This document shows positions 1 to 5,612 of a stretch of DNA of 5,612 nt, one piece after another. Under the pieces are notes generated by a model. The model was given only the letters and a program-made list of their open reading frames with translations. It was not told the origin of the DNA and searched no databases. This stretch comes from Bacteroidota bacterium (GTDB taxonomy: Bacteria > Bacteroidota > Ignavibacteria > Ignavibacteriales > Ignavibacteriaceae): contig JAEYUD010000106.1 of assembly GCA_023433685.1 (NCBI GenBank), forward strand, positions 1-5,612, read 5' to 3'. Position numbers and translations under genes: made by a program. Numbering within the stretch: position 1 is the stretch's first letter; every line of letters begins with the position of its first letter.

Positions 1-1
1 C

Positions 2-709
2 GGATACCCTGAAGTGCCGCCCGTTGGGTCGGATGTTTCTGATCTGCTCGGCATCGTGAAATATGAGCCGCCAATTCCCGCCCAGCTCGCTGGGGAAGTG
101 AAGGGACCATTCCCCGGATTCATCAGCAAAACCGATGAGGAGCGGGTTCAGAACCTGATCGATGTGCTGCCAGACTACAGCGATTCCCTCTTCTATGTGA
201 CCGAAAAGGTTGACGGTACTTCGATAACGATCTACTTGAAAGACGGGCAGTTCGGTATCTGCTCACGCAACCTTGAGCTGGTCGATAATCCTGAAAATAC
301 CTACTGGCGTGTTGTTAGAGAGCTCGATCTCGAGAATAAATTGCGCGCCCATGGCAAGAATCTCGCGCTGCAGGGGGAACTGATCGGTGAAGGAATTCAG
401 AAAAACATCTACAAACTCCGCGGACAGACCATCAAATTCTTCGACGTGTTCGATATCGATAGATACGCGTATTTCGAATATCCGGAGTTCATTTCGATAA
501 TCGATAAGTTCGGACTCTCAACCGTCCCGGTGATCGAGCAAGCGATGAAGCTCCCAGCATCGGTTGATGACATCCTCTCGATGGCTAACGGGAAATCTGC
601 CCTAAACCCTCAAGCAAACCGCGAAGGGCTGGTATTCAGGACCACTTCAGGAAAGAGATTTTCGTTTAAGGCGATAAGCAATAATTTCCTGCTGAGTGAT
701 GAGGAGTAG
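2..709 (+). CDS. ATP-dependent RNA ligase, DRB0094/DraRnl-like, 5'-truncated by window
   Basis: The protein should join RNA ends (5'-phosphate to 3'-OH) through a covalent lysyl-AMP intermediate, acting in RNA repair in the cytoplasm. The nucleotidyltransferase motifs are in order, numbered from the GTG at 14: motif I KVDG at 65-68 with K65 the predicted adenylated lysine, SRN at 84-86, motif III GELIGEG at 121-127, motif IIIa FFDVFDI at 142-148, motif IV REGLVFR at 203-209, and motif V FSFKAISNNF at 216-225 with K219. The frame is open to the left edge (codons GGA TAC CCT GAA precede the GTG), so the GTG is probably internal. Known relatives such as Deinococcus DraRnl are about 340 residues with an N-terminal OB-fold domain, which would lie outside the window. 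The gene ends 4 bp from the stop of the convergent ATPase/nuclease gene. The ligase call is firm; the exact subfamily is from recognition of motif wording only. Confidence 0.88.
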   Translation, partial: GYPEVPPVGSDVSDLLGIVKYEPPIPAQLAGEVKGPFPGFISKTDEERVQNLIDVLPDYSDSLFYVTEKVDGTSITIYLKDGQFGICSRNLELVDNPENTYWRVVRELDLENKLRAHGKNLALQGELIGEGIQKNIYKLRGQTIKFFDVFDIDRYAYFEYPEFISIIDKFGLSTVPVIEQAMKLPASVDDILSMANGKSALNPQANREGLVFRTTSGKRFSFKAISNNFLLSDEE

Positions 710-713
710 GCGG

Positions 714-2429
714 CTATACGCTGTGGTATTCAATTATTTTTTTGCCGGAGGATATGATAAGCCATGACTTCAGGTTCACCTGCTCTTCCGCCGGAAGTGA
801 ATCCCGATAGCGGCTTGCCTGCAGGGTGCCTTCCATTCTGACATTCTCAATATCTTTCAACTGATCTGTTTTAAGATACTTCAGTTCGATTAGATGGTCG
901 AAGTGACCCGGATTAAAACCTGTTCGTTTCAGCAGAATGTCAACATAGCCAGAATTCACCTCTCGCTCGCTTGAAACAAAGAACAACTTGTTACCCGCGA
1001 AGATCGTCATGAAGACCATTTTCAGATGCTTTTCACTGAAACCCTGAAGGTCTCTGAAAGAGAGTGATCCGGTTATCACATTCGCGTAGTTAACGAGACG
1101 GTCAATTCCTCCATCGATCGACATTTCGCGGAGCACTTCACCAACAGCATTGTGATCCATACTAAAGGCATTTTTCTTCTCGAGATCAGCCCGGAAGTAT
1201 TCCCAGTACAACTGCTTGATCACATAATTGGGGATCGTGTACGTTATAAGGTCCCCGAATGAATCCTCGATTGAAAGCAGTCCATTGTAGTAGAGTAGCG
1301 AGACCGCGTCTTTTCTCGAGAAATCGTTCTCGAGGTTGTACTGAATTGTCAGACCATCTTTGATCAAATCATCATCCAGCACATCCTCTATCAATCCGTC
1401 CCTTTTTCCCCCGGGAAGTGGCGCGAGAATACTTGAAATCTTTCGGAAATCGGAGACGACATTTACATCGATAAAATTTGTGGGATATTCGTTAAGTGCG
1501 GAAAAATCCGAAAGAAAATTTACCGCAAGCTGTGGATTGTACAGTTTCTCAACACCGTCGAGCGAGAACCTGCTCCCATTGAACCATTCACGCATGTCAT
1601 CAATCACCTTATTAAAATCAAACTTACCGTCTTCCCACAGGGTGCTCCGCACCAATTCCTCAAGTTCAAAACGTGTAAATCCCGCCATTTCATTGAACCG
1701 GCGGTCGAGAGAAATATTTTTGGCAACATTAAACCCGCTGGTCATGCTGTCGAGCGTTACCGGCGTGACACCGGTAGCGAAGAATCTGACGATTATACCG
1801 TCACCCATGTACTGCTTGATCACTTCATAGAATTTCCTGACCCAACCATTACCGGCAACAGCCTCTGAAAAATGCCCGCGGTTGAAGGAAAAAAGCTCGT
1901 TCGTGAAATGATCATATTCATCGACCAGAACAAAAATCTTCGATCCTCTTTTGTACTTGACAAAAAGAGTTATAAATCTCCTTAGAAGTGAAGCTGAATC
2001 GGTTGGTTCAATCGCATTGTTGATCTCTTCTTCACGGCCTATCCCGTAGGTATAAAGGAACATTTTAATGGCGGAGCGAACTTCCTCATCGAACTTAAAC
2101 CTGATTTCCTCTTCAATTCCGGTGTCGATCCCGCTAAAGTTAAATTTGAGGACGAAGTAACTGCTTCTTAGGGAGGTAACATTTTCAGGCTTGCCTATAA
2201 AATATTCACCGAAAAGTTCATCAAATCTCTCAGCGTGTTGCATACCGTAATAATATTCAAGCATCGAGAGAAAAAGGGATTTACCGAAACGGCGTGGGCG
2301 CAGGAAGAAAATATTCGGGAAGTTTAGCTCCTCCAAAATCCGGATGTACCTGGTTTTATCGACATAGTAACCCCCGCCACCAACGAGAGTGGCAAAGTCA
2401 GAGGTTATTATGGGGAGTTTCTTCTTCAT
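714..2429 (-). CDS. AAA-ATPase-like protein with C-terminal PD-(D/E)XK nuclease-like domain
   Basis: 571 residues, apparently complete. The N-terminus has the signature of the AAA-ATPase-like family (PF09820 type): YVDKT at 22-26, a P-loop variant RPRRFGKSL at 44-52 (K50, S51), a Walker B LVDEYD at 168-173 (D170, E171), and the conserved ATGVTPVTLDSM stretch at 218-229. The C-terminus resembles the PD-(D/E)XK nuclease-like domain usually fused to it (DUF1703/PF08011 type): E488/E490, D497 in GYVDILL, and E515-x-K517 in LIELKYLK, so the catalytic triad looks intact. An in-frame TGA five codons upstream (2445-2447) with no ATG between fixes the start. The ribosome binding site is weak (GGAACCGGA directly upstream). 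It has its own AT-rich upstream region and no operon partner. The family is common and often multicopy in Bacteroidota, and its biological role is unknown; nuclease activity is inferred from motifs. No signal peptide or membrane segment is visible. Confidence 0.9.
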   Translation of the reverse strand: MKKKLPIITSDFATLVGGGGYYVDKTRYIRILEELNFPNIFFLRPRRFGKSLFLSMLEYYYGMQHAERFDELFGEYFIGKPENVTSLRSSYFVLKFNFSGIDTGIEEEIRFKFDEEVRSAIKMFLYTYGIGREEEINNAIEPTDSASLLRRFITLFVKYKRGSKIFVLVDEYDHFTNELFSFNRGHFSEAVAGNGWVRKFYEVIKQYMGDGIIVRFFATGVTPVTLDSMTSGFNVAKNISLDRRFNEMAGFTRFELEELVRSTLWEDGKFDFNKVIDDMREWFNGSRFSLDGVEKLYNPQLAVNFLSDFSALNEYPTNFIDVNVVSDFRKISSILAPLPGGKRDGLIEDVLDDDLIKDGLTIQYNLENDFSRKDAVSLLYYNGLLSIEDSFGDLITYTIPNYVIKQLYWEYFRADLEKKNAFSMDHNAVGEVLREMSIDGGIDRLVNYANVITGSLSFRDLQGFSEKHLKMVFMTIFAGNKLFFVSSEREVNSGYVDILLKRTGFNPGHFDHLIELKYLKTDQLKDIENVRMEGTLQASRYRDSLPAEEQVNLKSWLIISSGKKIIEYHSV

Positions 2430-2632
2430 TCCGGTTCCGAAAAATCAATTTTTATCAATTCAATATAGAAAATTTAAAGGCGTGAATGCTTTGGGCGAAT
2501 TCTATAAATTTCGGACAGAAATAATCGAATTCGGTTAAAAAAAATGAAGCCCGGCATCATAATGGCAACCAAGGAATCCGGGTGGACATGGCAAATTACC
2601 CAAATGTGATGATCCCCGCGGAAACAAACCAG
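2430..2632. other. AT-rich intergenic region with no gene
   Basis: This 203-bp gap lies between the ATPase/nuclease gene (leftward, starting at 2429) and the end of the LEA2-like gene (also leftward, stop at 2633). Its left half (about 2430-2545) is AT-rich and should hold the promoter of the ATPase/nuclease gene, but I could not pick a convincing -35/-10 pair or a Bacteroidota-style -33/-7 pair. The right half carries a possible weak terminator described separately. No reading frame with recognisable content is seen. Confidence 0.6.
2537..2582 (-). terminator. Possible weak intrinsic terminator after the LEA2-like gene
   Basis: On the minus strand CCCGG (2582-2578) can pair with CCGGG (2554-2550), followed by CTTCA and a run of eight T (2544-2537). 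The stem is short (5 GC pairs), the loop is long (23 nt) and the T run starts 5 nt after the stem, so this is a marginal call. Its position, about 50 bp after the stop of the last gene of the leftward cluster, is what favours it. Confidence 0.35.
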
Positions 2633-3466
2633 CTATTTCAGTACGACAGACTTTGAGCGCTGCTCCTCCGCGCCCGCGACATTTGTTATAATGTTTCCAA
2701 AAAGGGCGTATGCATGCTTGGCATCACCGTTCTTCGCAGGTTTCAAGGCAGCAATATTAAATGCGGTTACGATCTCCCCCTTCCCATTGGGATCGACAAC
2801 AAGTGGCGGCACATCTGAAAGGGACAGAACCGAATTGCTGCCACCCGACTTAAGCCCCGGCTTCTTCTCAAAACTCAATGTCACAGGGTAAGGAAAAGGA
2901 TTAGTCACATGCAGTTTTGCCGTGAGAGTCGTACCTTCAACCTTGTAAGTACCCTTTATGTACTTTTCAGAGTTAAAAAACGAGTCTGCCGTCTCTTTCA
3001 CCACTCCACTCAATAATGAAGTTACCTCAAGACTCCCTGAATAACTCCCACTCCAACTCCTGTAAAACACACCTGCCGTAAAAGAAACCTTGAATTCAAC
3101 CTTAACCCCCGCGGAATCACCTTTCACAGTCTTCAGACTTAGAGGAATAAAAACGGTATCTTCACTTCCGGCGCCAACAATAAAACCACCAGTGCCCACA
3201 GGCACAGTCTTACCCCCCAACGATACCTTAAGATCACCGGAGCTCACATCAAGCGATAAAAAATTCTTCACCACCAACGGAACCTTCACCTCAACCACCG
3301 AATCGGTAAGTTTTGTAACCACAACCCTGTCACTGTGCACAACCGCGGTAATCCCGTTCTCCTTCACCGCGAAAAGCAAATAGTCAACCAGCAGCACCCC
3401 GGCCACGATCACAGCGAACACGATCGCAGATAGCCTCATTACACCAAAATACTTTCTGTCAATCAT
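2633..3466 (-). CDS. Membrane-anchored protein with tandem LEA2-like beta-sandwich regions
   Basis: 277 residues. One hydrophobic segment at about residues 11-34, after a short positively charged N-terminus (Lys/Arg near 4-11), suggests a signal anchor that places the rest outside the cytoplasm. The remainder is rich in beta-strand-like alternating V/K/S/T residues and looks like two copies of a LEA type 2 (WHy)-like domain. One spans about 45-130, with VPLVVKN; the second about 172-245, with the better match LHVTNPFPYPVTL. In the family, such Asn-Pro motifs sit in an immunoglobulin-like fold. The start is supported by an in-frame TAG four codons upstream (3476-3478) and by AGG 8 nt before the ATG; Met10 is an alternative. 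It is the last gene of the phosphatase-kinase-LEA2 cluster, 55 bp after the kinase. No enzymatic motif is present, and a structural, binding or stress role is a guess. The domain call is from pattern recognition and is moderate. Confidence 0.75.
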   Translation of the reverse strand: MIDRKYFGVMRLSAIVFAVIVAGVLLVDYLLFAVKENGITAVVHSDRVVVTKLTDSVVEVKVPLVVKNFLSLDVSSGDLKVSLGGKTVPVGTGGFIVGAGSEDTVFIPLSLKTVKGDSAGVKVEFKVSFTAGVFYRSWSGSYSGSLEVTSLLSGVVKETADSFFNSEKYIKGTYKVEGTTLTAKLHVTNPFPYPVTLSFEKKPGLKSGGSNSVLSLSDVPPLVVDPNGKGEIVTAFNIAALKPAKNGDAKHAYALFGNIITNVAGAEEQRSKSVVLK

Positions 3467-3480
3467 AACTAATACCTAAA
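3467..3480 (-). promoter_or_regulatory. Ribosome binding site of the LEA2-like gene
   Basis: AGG at 3477-3475 on the minus strand lies 8 nt before the ATG at 3466-3464, a workable Shine-Dalgarno spacing. The A of this AGG and the two bases before it make an in-frame TAG, which excludes a longer N-terminus. Confidence 0.55.
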
Positions 3481-3483
3481 CCC

Positions 3484-3523
3484 GCCGAAGGCAATAACAT
3501 TTAACATTTAACATTTCACATTT
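3484..3523 (-). repeat. Composite intergenic repeat, copy B (three AAATGTT heptamers plus one variant, then GCCTTCGGC)
   Basis: Read on the minus strand, the element begins inside the kinase stop codon with a variant unit AAATGTG (3523-3517), followed by three perfect AAATGTT units (3516-3496), ATT, then GCCTTCGGC (3492-3484). The same arrangement occurs at 4791-4831, with four perfect units and one extra C before the GCC block. The heptamer array reads into TAA stops in all frames. It fills most of the 55-bp gap between the kinase and the LEA2-like gene. Confidence 0.85.
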
Positions 3524-4688
3524 AATTAGTAGTATCCGCCGGAATCACTTCTTCATCCCCCTGGGGTTTCGGCTTCGGTTTGGTTGTATCCTTCTTCACC
3601 ACGGAAGAAGTGTCTTTCTTAACCTCTTGTGCCGCTTTGTCCCTGTTCCGCTTCTCCCTCTGCAATCTCTCGTACTCGGCCCTGTCGATCGAATCACGGT
3701 TCACAATCGTACTGTCAGGCACAACCTTGCTCCCCTGGATCATCCGCGACAAATCCTTCCCAAAGATGAAAAGAAGAACCACAACACCCGTCAGAAACAG
3801 CAAAAGCACAAAAGAAGCGGCTCCGCTCGAGACCTTCTGTGAAGGCGACTGCTTCTCATCACCCACCGGACGAAGATGGTAGTCAAGGTACTCCTCGCAA
3901 TGAGAGAACCGCTGAAGCTTGTCTTTCGACGTCATGTGGTAGATCATTTTGACCACACCCGGTGAGATATGCGGATAATAATCAAGCGGATTCTTTATCG
4001 GAGTATTCACGATCTCGTTCATCAGATCATATTCCGACTCCAGCCCCACATTGTATGGTAACCTCCCGGTCAGCATCTCATAAAGGGTTACACCAAGCGA
4101 ATAAACATCGGTACGCTGATCAACCCCCTTTGGATTCTTGATCTGCTCAGGCGACATGTAATACACAGTCCCAAGCTTCGTCCCGGTCTGCGTCATCCCC
4201 TTGTCACCCAGTATCTTGGCGATCCCAAAATCAGTGATCTTTGGATTCCCGTTCTTGTCGATAATAATATTGCCCGGCTTAATGTCACGATGAATGATCC
4301 CCTGCGAATGAGCATACTCAAGCCCCCGTAAAATCTTGTGAAAGATCGGCAGTGCCCTGTCTTCCGGCAACAATCCGGTTTTCTTAAGCATATCCTTAAG
4401 AGTCATCCCCTCAACATACTCCATCACAATAAAGTAGTCTTCCCCGAACTGAACCAGCCGCGTTAGCTTCACAATATAAGGATGAGTCAGTTTATACTGC
4501 GCCTTCGCCTCGGTTTTAAACCTCTCGACAATCTCAGGATCATTGGTAAGTGCCGGATGAAGCAACTTGATCGCCACTTCCTGCTGCATATGAATATCCT
4601 CAGCCAGATACACCGTACCCATTCCGCCTTCACCAACCTTGCGGATGATCCTGTACTCGTCTTTCACAACCTGGTTCTCTACAAACAT
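3522..4688 (-). CDS. Membrane-anchored eukaryotic-type Ser/Thr protein kinase (Hanks type)
   Basis: 388 residues. The kinase domain covers about residues 12-270 with all key motifs: glycine-rich loop GEGGMGTVYLAE at 19-30, VAIK with K41, a plausible helix-C Glu E60, HRDIKPGN at 133-140 (catalytic D135, an RD-type kinase likely activated by phosphorylation of its activation loop), DFG at 153-155, and an SPE version of the APE motif at 179-181. Thr166, Thr168 and Thr170 lie in the activation segment. A single transmembrane helix at about 291-310 is followed by a roughly 78-residue Lys/Arg/Asp/Thr-rich, low-complexity tail. No PASTA, WD40 or TPR domain is present. The codon immediately before the ATG is TGA in frame, so the start cannot be further upstream. 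It is transcribed after a PP2C phosphatase gene, its probable antagonist. Substrates are not apparent. Confidence 0.96.
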   Translation of the reverse strand: MFVENQVVKDEYRIIRKVGEGGMGTVYLAEDIHMQQEVAIKLLHPALTNDPEIVERFKTEAKAQYKLTHPYIVKLTRLVQFGEDYFIVMEYVEGMTLKDMLKKTGLLPEDRALPIFHKILRGLEYAHSQGIIHRDIKPGNIIIDKNGNPKITDFGIAKILGDKGMTQTGTKLGTVYYMSPEQIKNPKGVDQRTDVYSLGVTLYEMLTGRLPYNVGLESEYDLMNEIVNTPIKNPLDYYPHISPGVVKMIYHMTSKDKLQRFSHCEEYLDYHLRPVGDEKQSPSQKVSSGAASFVLLLFLTGVVVLLFIFGKDLSRMIQGSKVVPDSTIVNRDSIDRAEYERLQREKRNRDKAAQEVKKDTSSVVKKDTTKPKPKPQGDEEVIPADTTN

Positions 4689-4697
4689 TCATGCCTC
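4689..4697 (-). promoter_or_regulatory. Ribosome binding site of the kinase gene
   Basis: GAGG at 4697-4694 on the minus strand is 5 nt before the ATG at 4688-4686. It sits four bases after a T7 run, so the candidate upstream terminator would end directly at this site. Confidence 0.6.
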
Positions 4698-4700
4698 ATT

Positions 4701-4734
4701 AAAAAAACTAAAAACCAATCCACCTCAGCGGACC
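4701..4734 (-). terminator. Candidate intrinsic terminator or attenuator between phosphatase and kinase genes
   Basis: On the minus strand GGTCCGC (4734-4728) can pair with GTGGATT (4723-4717) around a TGAG loop, giving seven pairs, three of them G-T wobbles. GG, TTTTT, AG and then TTTTTTT follow, ending at 4701. The layout is that of an intrinsic terminator, though the stem is of modest strength. It lies 12 bp before the kinase start codon. The T-rich stretch could instead be part of a promoter or an unstructured leader. Confidence 0.38.
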
Positions 4735-4766
4735 ACACTCCCCACCTTAACCCGACAGAAAACCAA

Positions 4767-4779
4767 TAGCTGTTAGCTA
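4767..4779. repeat. Short inverted repeat, possible degenerate heptamer run
   Basis: TAGCT (4767-4771) and AGCTA (4775-4779) form a perfect 5-bp inverted repeat around GTT. Read as sevens from 4767, the stretch is TAGCTGT, TAGCTAA, TAATTAA (4767-4787), a decaying 7-bp periodicity next to the clear heptamer array at 4804-4831. The stem is AT-rich and short, so a stable RNA hairpin is doubtful. Confidence 0.4.
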
Positions 4780-4790
4780 ATAATTAATCT

Positions 4791-4831
4791 GCCGAAGGCG
4801 AATAACATTTAACATTTAACATTTAACATTT
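4791..4831 (-). repeat. Composite intergenic repeat, copy A (four AAATGTT heptamers, then GCCTTCGGC)
   Basis: Read on the minus strand, four perfect AAATGTT units occupy 4831-4804, then ATTC, then GCCTTCGGC at 4799-4791. The first unit shares one base with the TGA stop codon (4833-4831) of the phosphatase gene, so the array starts in the stop codon itself. It is nearly identical to the element at 3484-3523, differing by one perfect unit and one inserted base. No target-site duplication or coding capacity is visible. Confidence 0.87.
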
Positions 4832-5612
4832 CATTTCCCCGTCTTCACACTATCCACAGTCTTCACGGGTTCAGGAATCTTGATCCCGTGATTAAAATTG
4901 GAAAGGAACAGCCACAACAGGAATACGACAACTGCCACCCCAAATATGATTCCCGCCTGCTTCACCATCGCCTTGTCTCTTAGACTCGCTGCCCTTCTCT
5001 TCCCCTCAACGATCTTGACAACCTGAACGGTAATATTATCCTTTCCACCCCGCTCGTTCGCCAGGGCCACGAGCTTCTCGCATGCCTCAGGTGGAGAGTG
5101 TTTAAGAACAATATCCCTGATCTCACCATCCTCAACATGACCGGTAAGCCCGTCACTGCACAGGATCAGAAAATCATCTTTGAACAAAACCTCATCCCTC
5201 GGATCAACCTGTGGCTCCGAGTTGCCGTTTGGCCCCAAAGAGCGCAAGATAACGTTTCGCTGAGGATGCTGCTCCGCTTCTTTTTCACTGATAATATCGT
5301 TGTCAACCATCTCCTGAACCAATGAGTGATCCCGCGTCAACCGCTCGATCTCCCCATCCCTCACGCGATAAATACGACTGTCGCCAATGTGCGCGAAGAA
5401 CAACTTGCTGCCACGGATCAAGACCACAACAGCGGTCGACCCCATCTTGCTTAGCTCAATATCCTCCTGAGCTTTTACCGATATTGCCCTGTCAGCCGCT
5501 TTAAGCGAATTGAACAGCTCAATCCTCAAATCCCCACCCGGTTTAACCTGCTCAAAATACCCTTTTATCGCCTCAACAGCAGTAGTGGAAGCAACCCTTC
5601 CCCCCTTATAGC
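4831..5612 (-). CDS. Membrane-anchored PP2C-family Ser/Thr protein phosphatase, N-terminus outside window
   Basis: The frame is open to the right edge, giving 259 visible residues. A TTG at 5529-5527 is internal, because codons before it encode GGRVAS, the stretch that normally follows the GDGMGG metal site of PP2C enzymes; that site would lie just beyond the edge. Visible PP2C motifs (numbered from the first complete codon at 5610) are GSTA at 57-60, AHIGDSRIYR at 73-82, LTRDHS at 91-96, LCSDGLT at 150-156 with metal-ligand D153, and GGKDNIT at 188-194 with D191. These two aspartates correspond to known Mn/Mg ligands, so the enzyme looks active. A basic linker and a single transmembrane helix at about 219-237 follow, then a tail of about 22 residues rich in Lys, Val and Thr. 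It is upstream of and co-directional with the Ser/Thr kinase and probably reverses its phosphorylations. Confidence 0.95.
   Translation of the reverse strand, partial: YKGGRVASTTAVEAIKGYFEQVKPGGDLRIELFNSLKAADRAISVKAQEDIELSKMGSTAVVVLIRGSKLFFAHIGDSRIYRVRDGEIERLTRDHSLVQEMVDNDIISEKEAEQHPQRNVILRSLGPNGNSEPQVDPRDEVLFKDDFLILCSDGLTGHVEDGEIRDIVLKHSPPEACEKLVALANERGGKDNITVQVVKIVEGKRRAASLRDKAMVKQAGIIFGVAVVVFLLWLFLSNFNHGIKIPEPVKTVDSVKTGK

Noticed and set aside
14..16. GTG as the true start of the RNA ligase
   Set aside because: The frame stays open to the window edge and the known family has a further N-terminal domain, so the protein very probably begins outside the window.
737..743. T7 run on the plus strand just after the RNA ligase gene, as a terminator
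   Set aside because: No convincing stem precedes it; the best pairing is GCG/CGC at 711-721, and the run falls within the coding end of the convergent gene.
1360..1830. 156-codon rightward open frame inside the ATPase/nuclease gene
   Set aside because: It is antisense to a well-supported conserved gene, is Ser-rich with no recognisable domain, and has no ribosome binding site of note.
2497..2532. Two GAATTC palindromes exactly 30 bp apart upstream of the ATPase/nuclease gene, as a paired operator
   Set aside because: Six-base AT-rich palindromes in an AT-rich gap are likely by chance, and the flanks do not match each other.
3484..3523. Heptamer arrays as a CRISPR array or phage attachment site
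   Set aside because: The units are contiguous 7-mers with no spacers, no cas gene or integrase is present, and no tRNA gene is nearby.
3580..3882. Rightward open frames antisense to the kinase tail
   Set aside because: They are shadows of the Lys/Asp/Thr-rich tail codons and contain no domain signature.
4670..4698. Six-codon mini-frame (ATG at 4698) overlapping the kinase start, as a regulatory leader peptide
   Set aside because: It is very short, its start precedes the only visible ribosome binding site, and an overlap of this kind is expected by chance.
4791..4799. GCCTTCGGC as a stable UUCG tetraloop hairpin
   Set aside because: A C-UUCG-G closure would leave a C-C mismatch next to it; only a 3-bp stem with a 3-nt loop is possible, too weak to claim.
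5098..5504. Rightward open frames antisense to the phosphatase gene
   Set aside because: They overlap highly conserved PP2C motifs on the other strand and look like noise.

Overview
The window looks like chromosomal DNA of a Gram-negative-type bacterium, probably from the Bacteroidota/Ignavibacteriota/Chlorobi neighbourhood. This is an inference from gene content (a DRB0094-type RNA ligase, an AAA-ATPase-like/PD-(D/E)XK gene of a family expanded in Bacteroidota), moderate GC, weak or variable Shine-Dalgarno sites and heptanucleotide intergenic repeats. No rRNA, tRNA or marker gene is present to confirm it.

Left part (1-2429): the 3' portion of an ATP-dependent RNA ligase gene runs rightward and ends at 709. 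It converges, with a 4-bp gap, on a complete leftward gene (714-2429) for a predicted P-loop ATPase fused to a C-terminal PD-(D/E)XK nuclease-like domain. A 203-bp AT-rich gap (2430-2632) separates that gene from the next block. It holds its upstream region and a possible weak terminator for the block to the right.

Right part (2633-5612): three leftward genes form a probable signalling cluster. In transcription order they are a PP2C-type Ser/Thr phosphatase (5' end outside the window), a Ser/Thr protein kinase and a membrane-anchored LEA2-like protein. All three carry one predicted transmembrane helix. Phosphatase and kinase would have cytoplasmic catalytic domains and short Lys/Thr-rich tails on the far side of the membrane; the LEA2-like protein would expose nearly all of its mass there. 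The simplest reading is a reversible Ser/Thr phosphorylation switch at the inner membrane, with the LEA2-like protein as a candidate partner.

The most unusual non-coding signal is a composite repeat present in both gaps of this cluster: a GCCTTCGGC block next to three to four tandem AAATGTT heptamers, each array running into the stop codon of the gene before it. The phosphatase-kinase gap also holds a hairpin followed by a T-rich tract just upstream of the kinase ribosome binding site, which could uncouple kinase expression from the phosphatase.

No clearly new defence or mobile system is seen. The nearest things to undescribed biology are the stop-codon-abutting heptamer element and the LEA2-like protein linked to the kinase/phosphatase pair.
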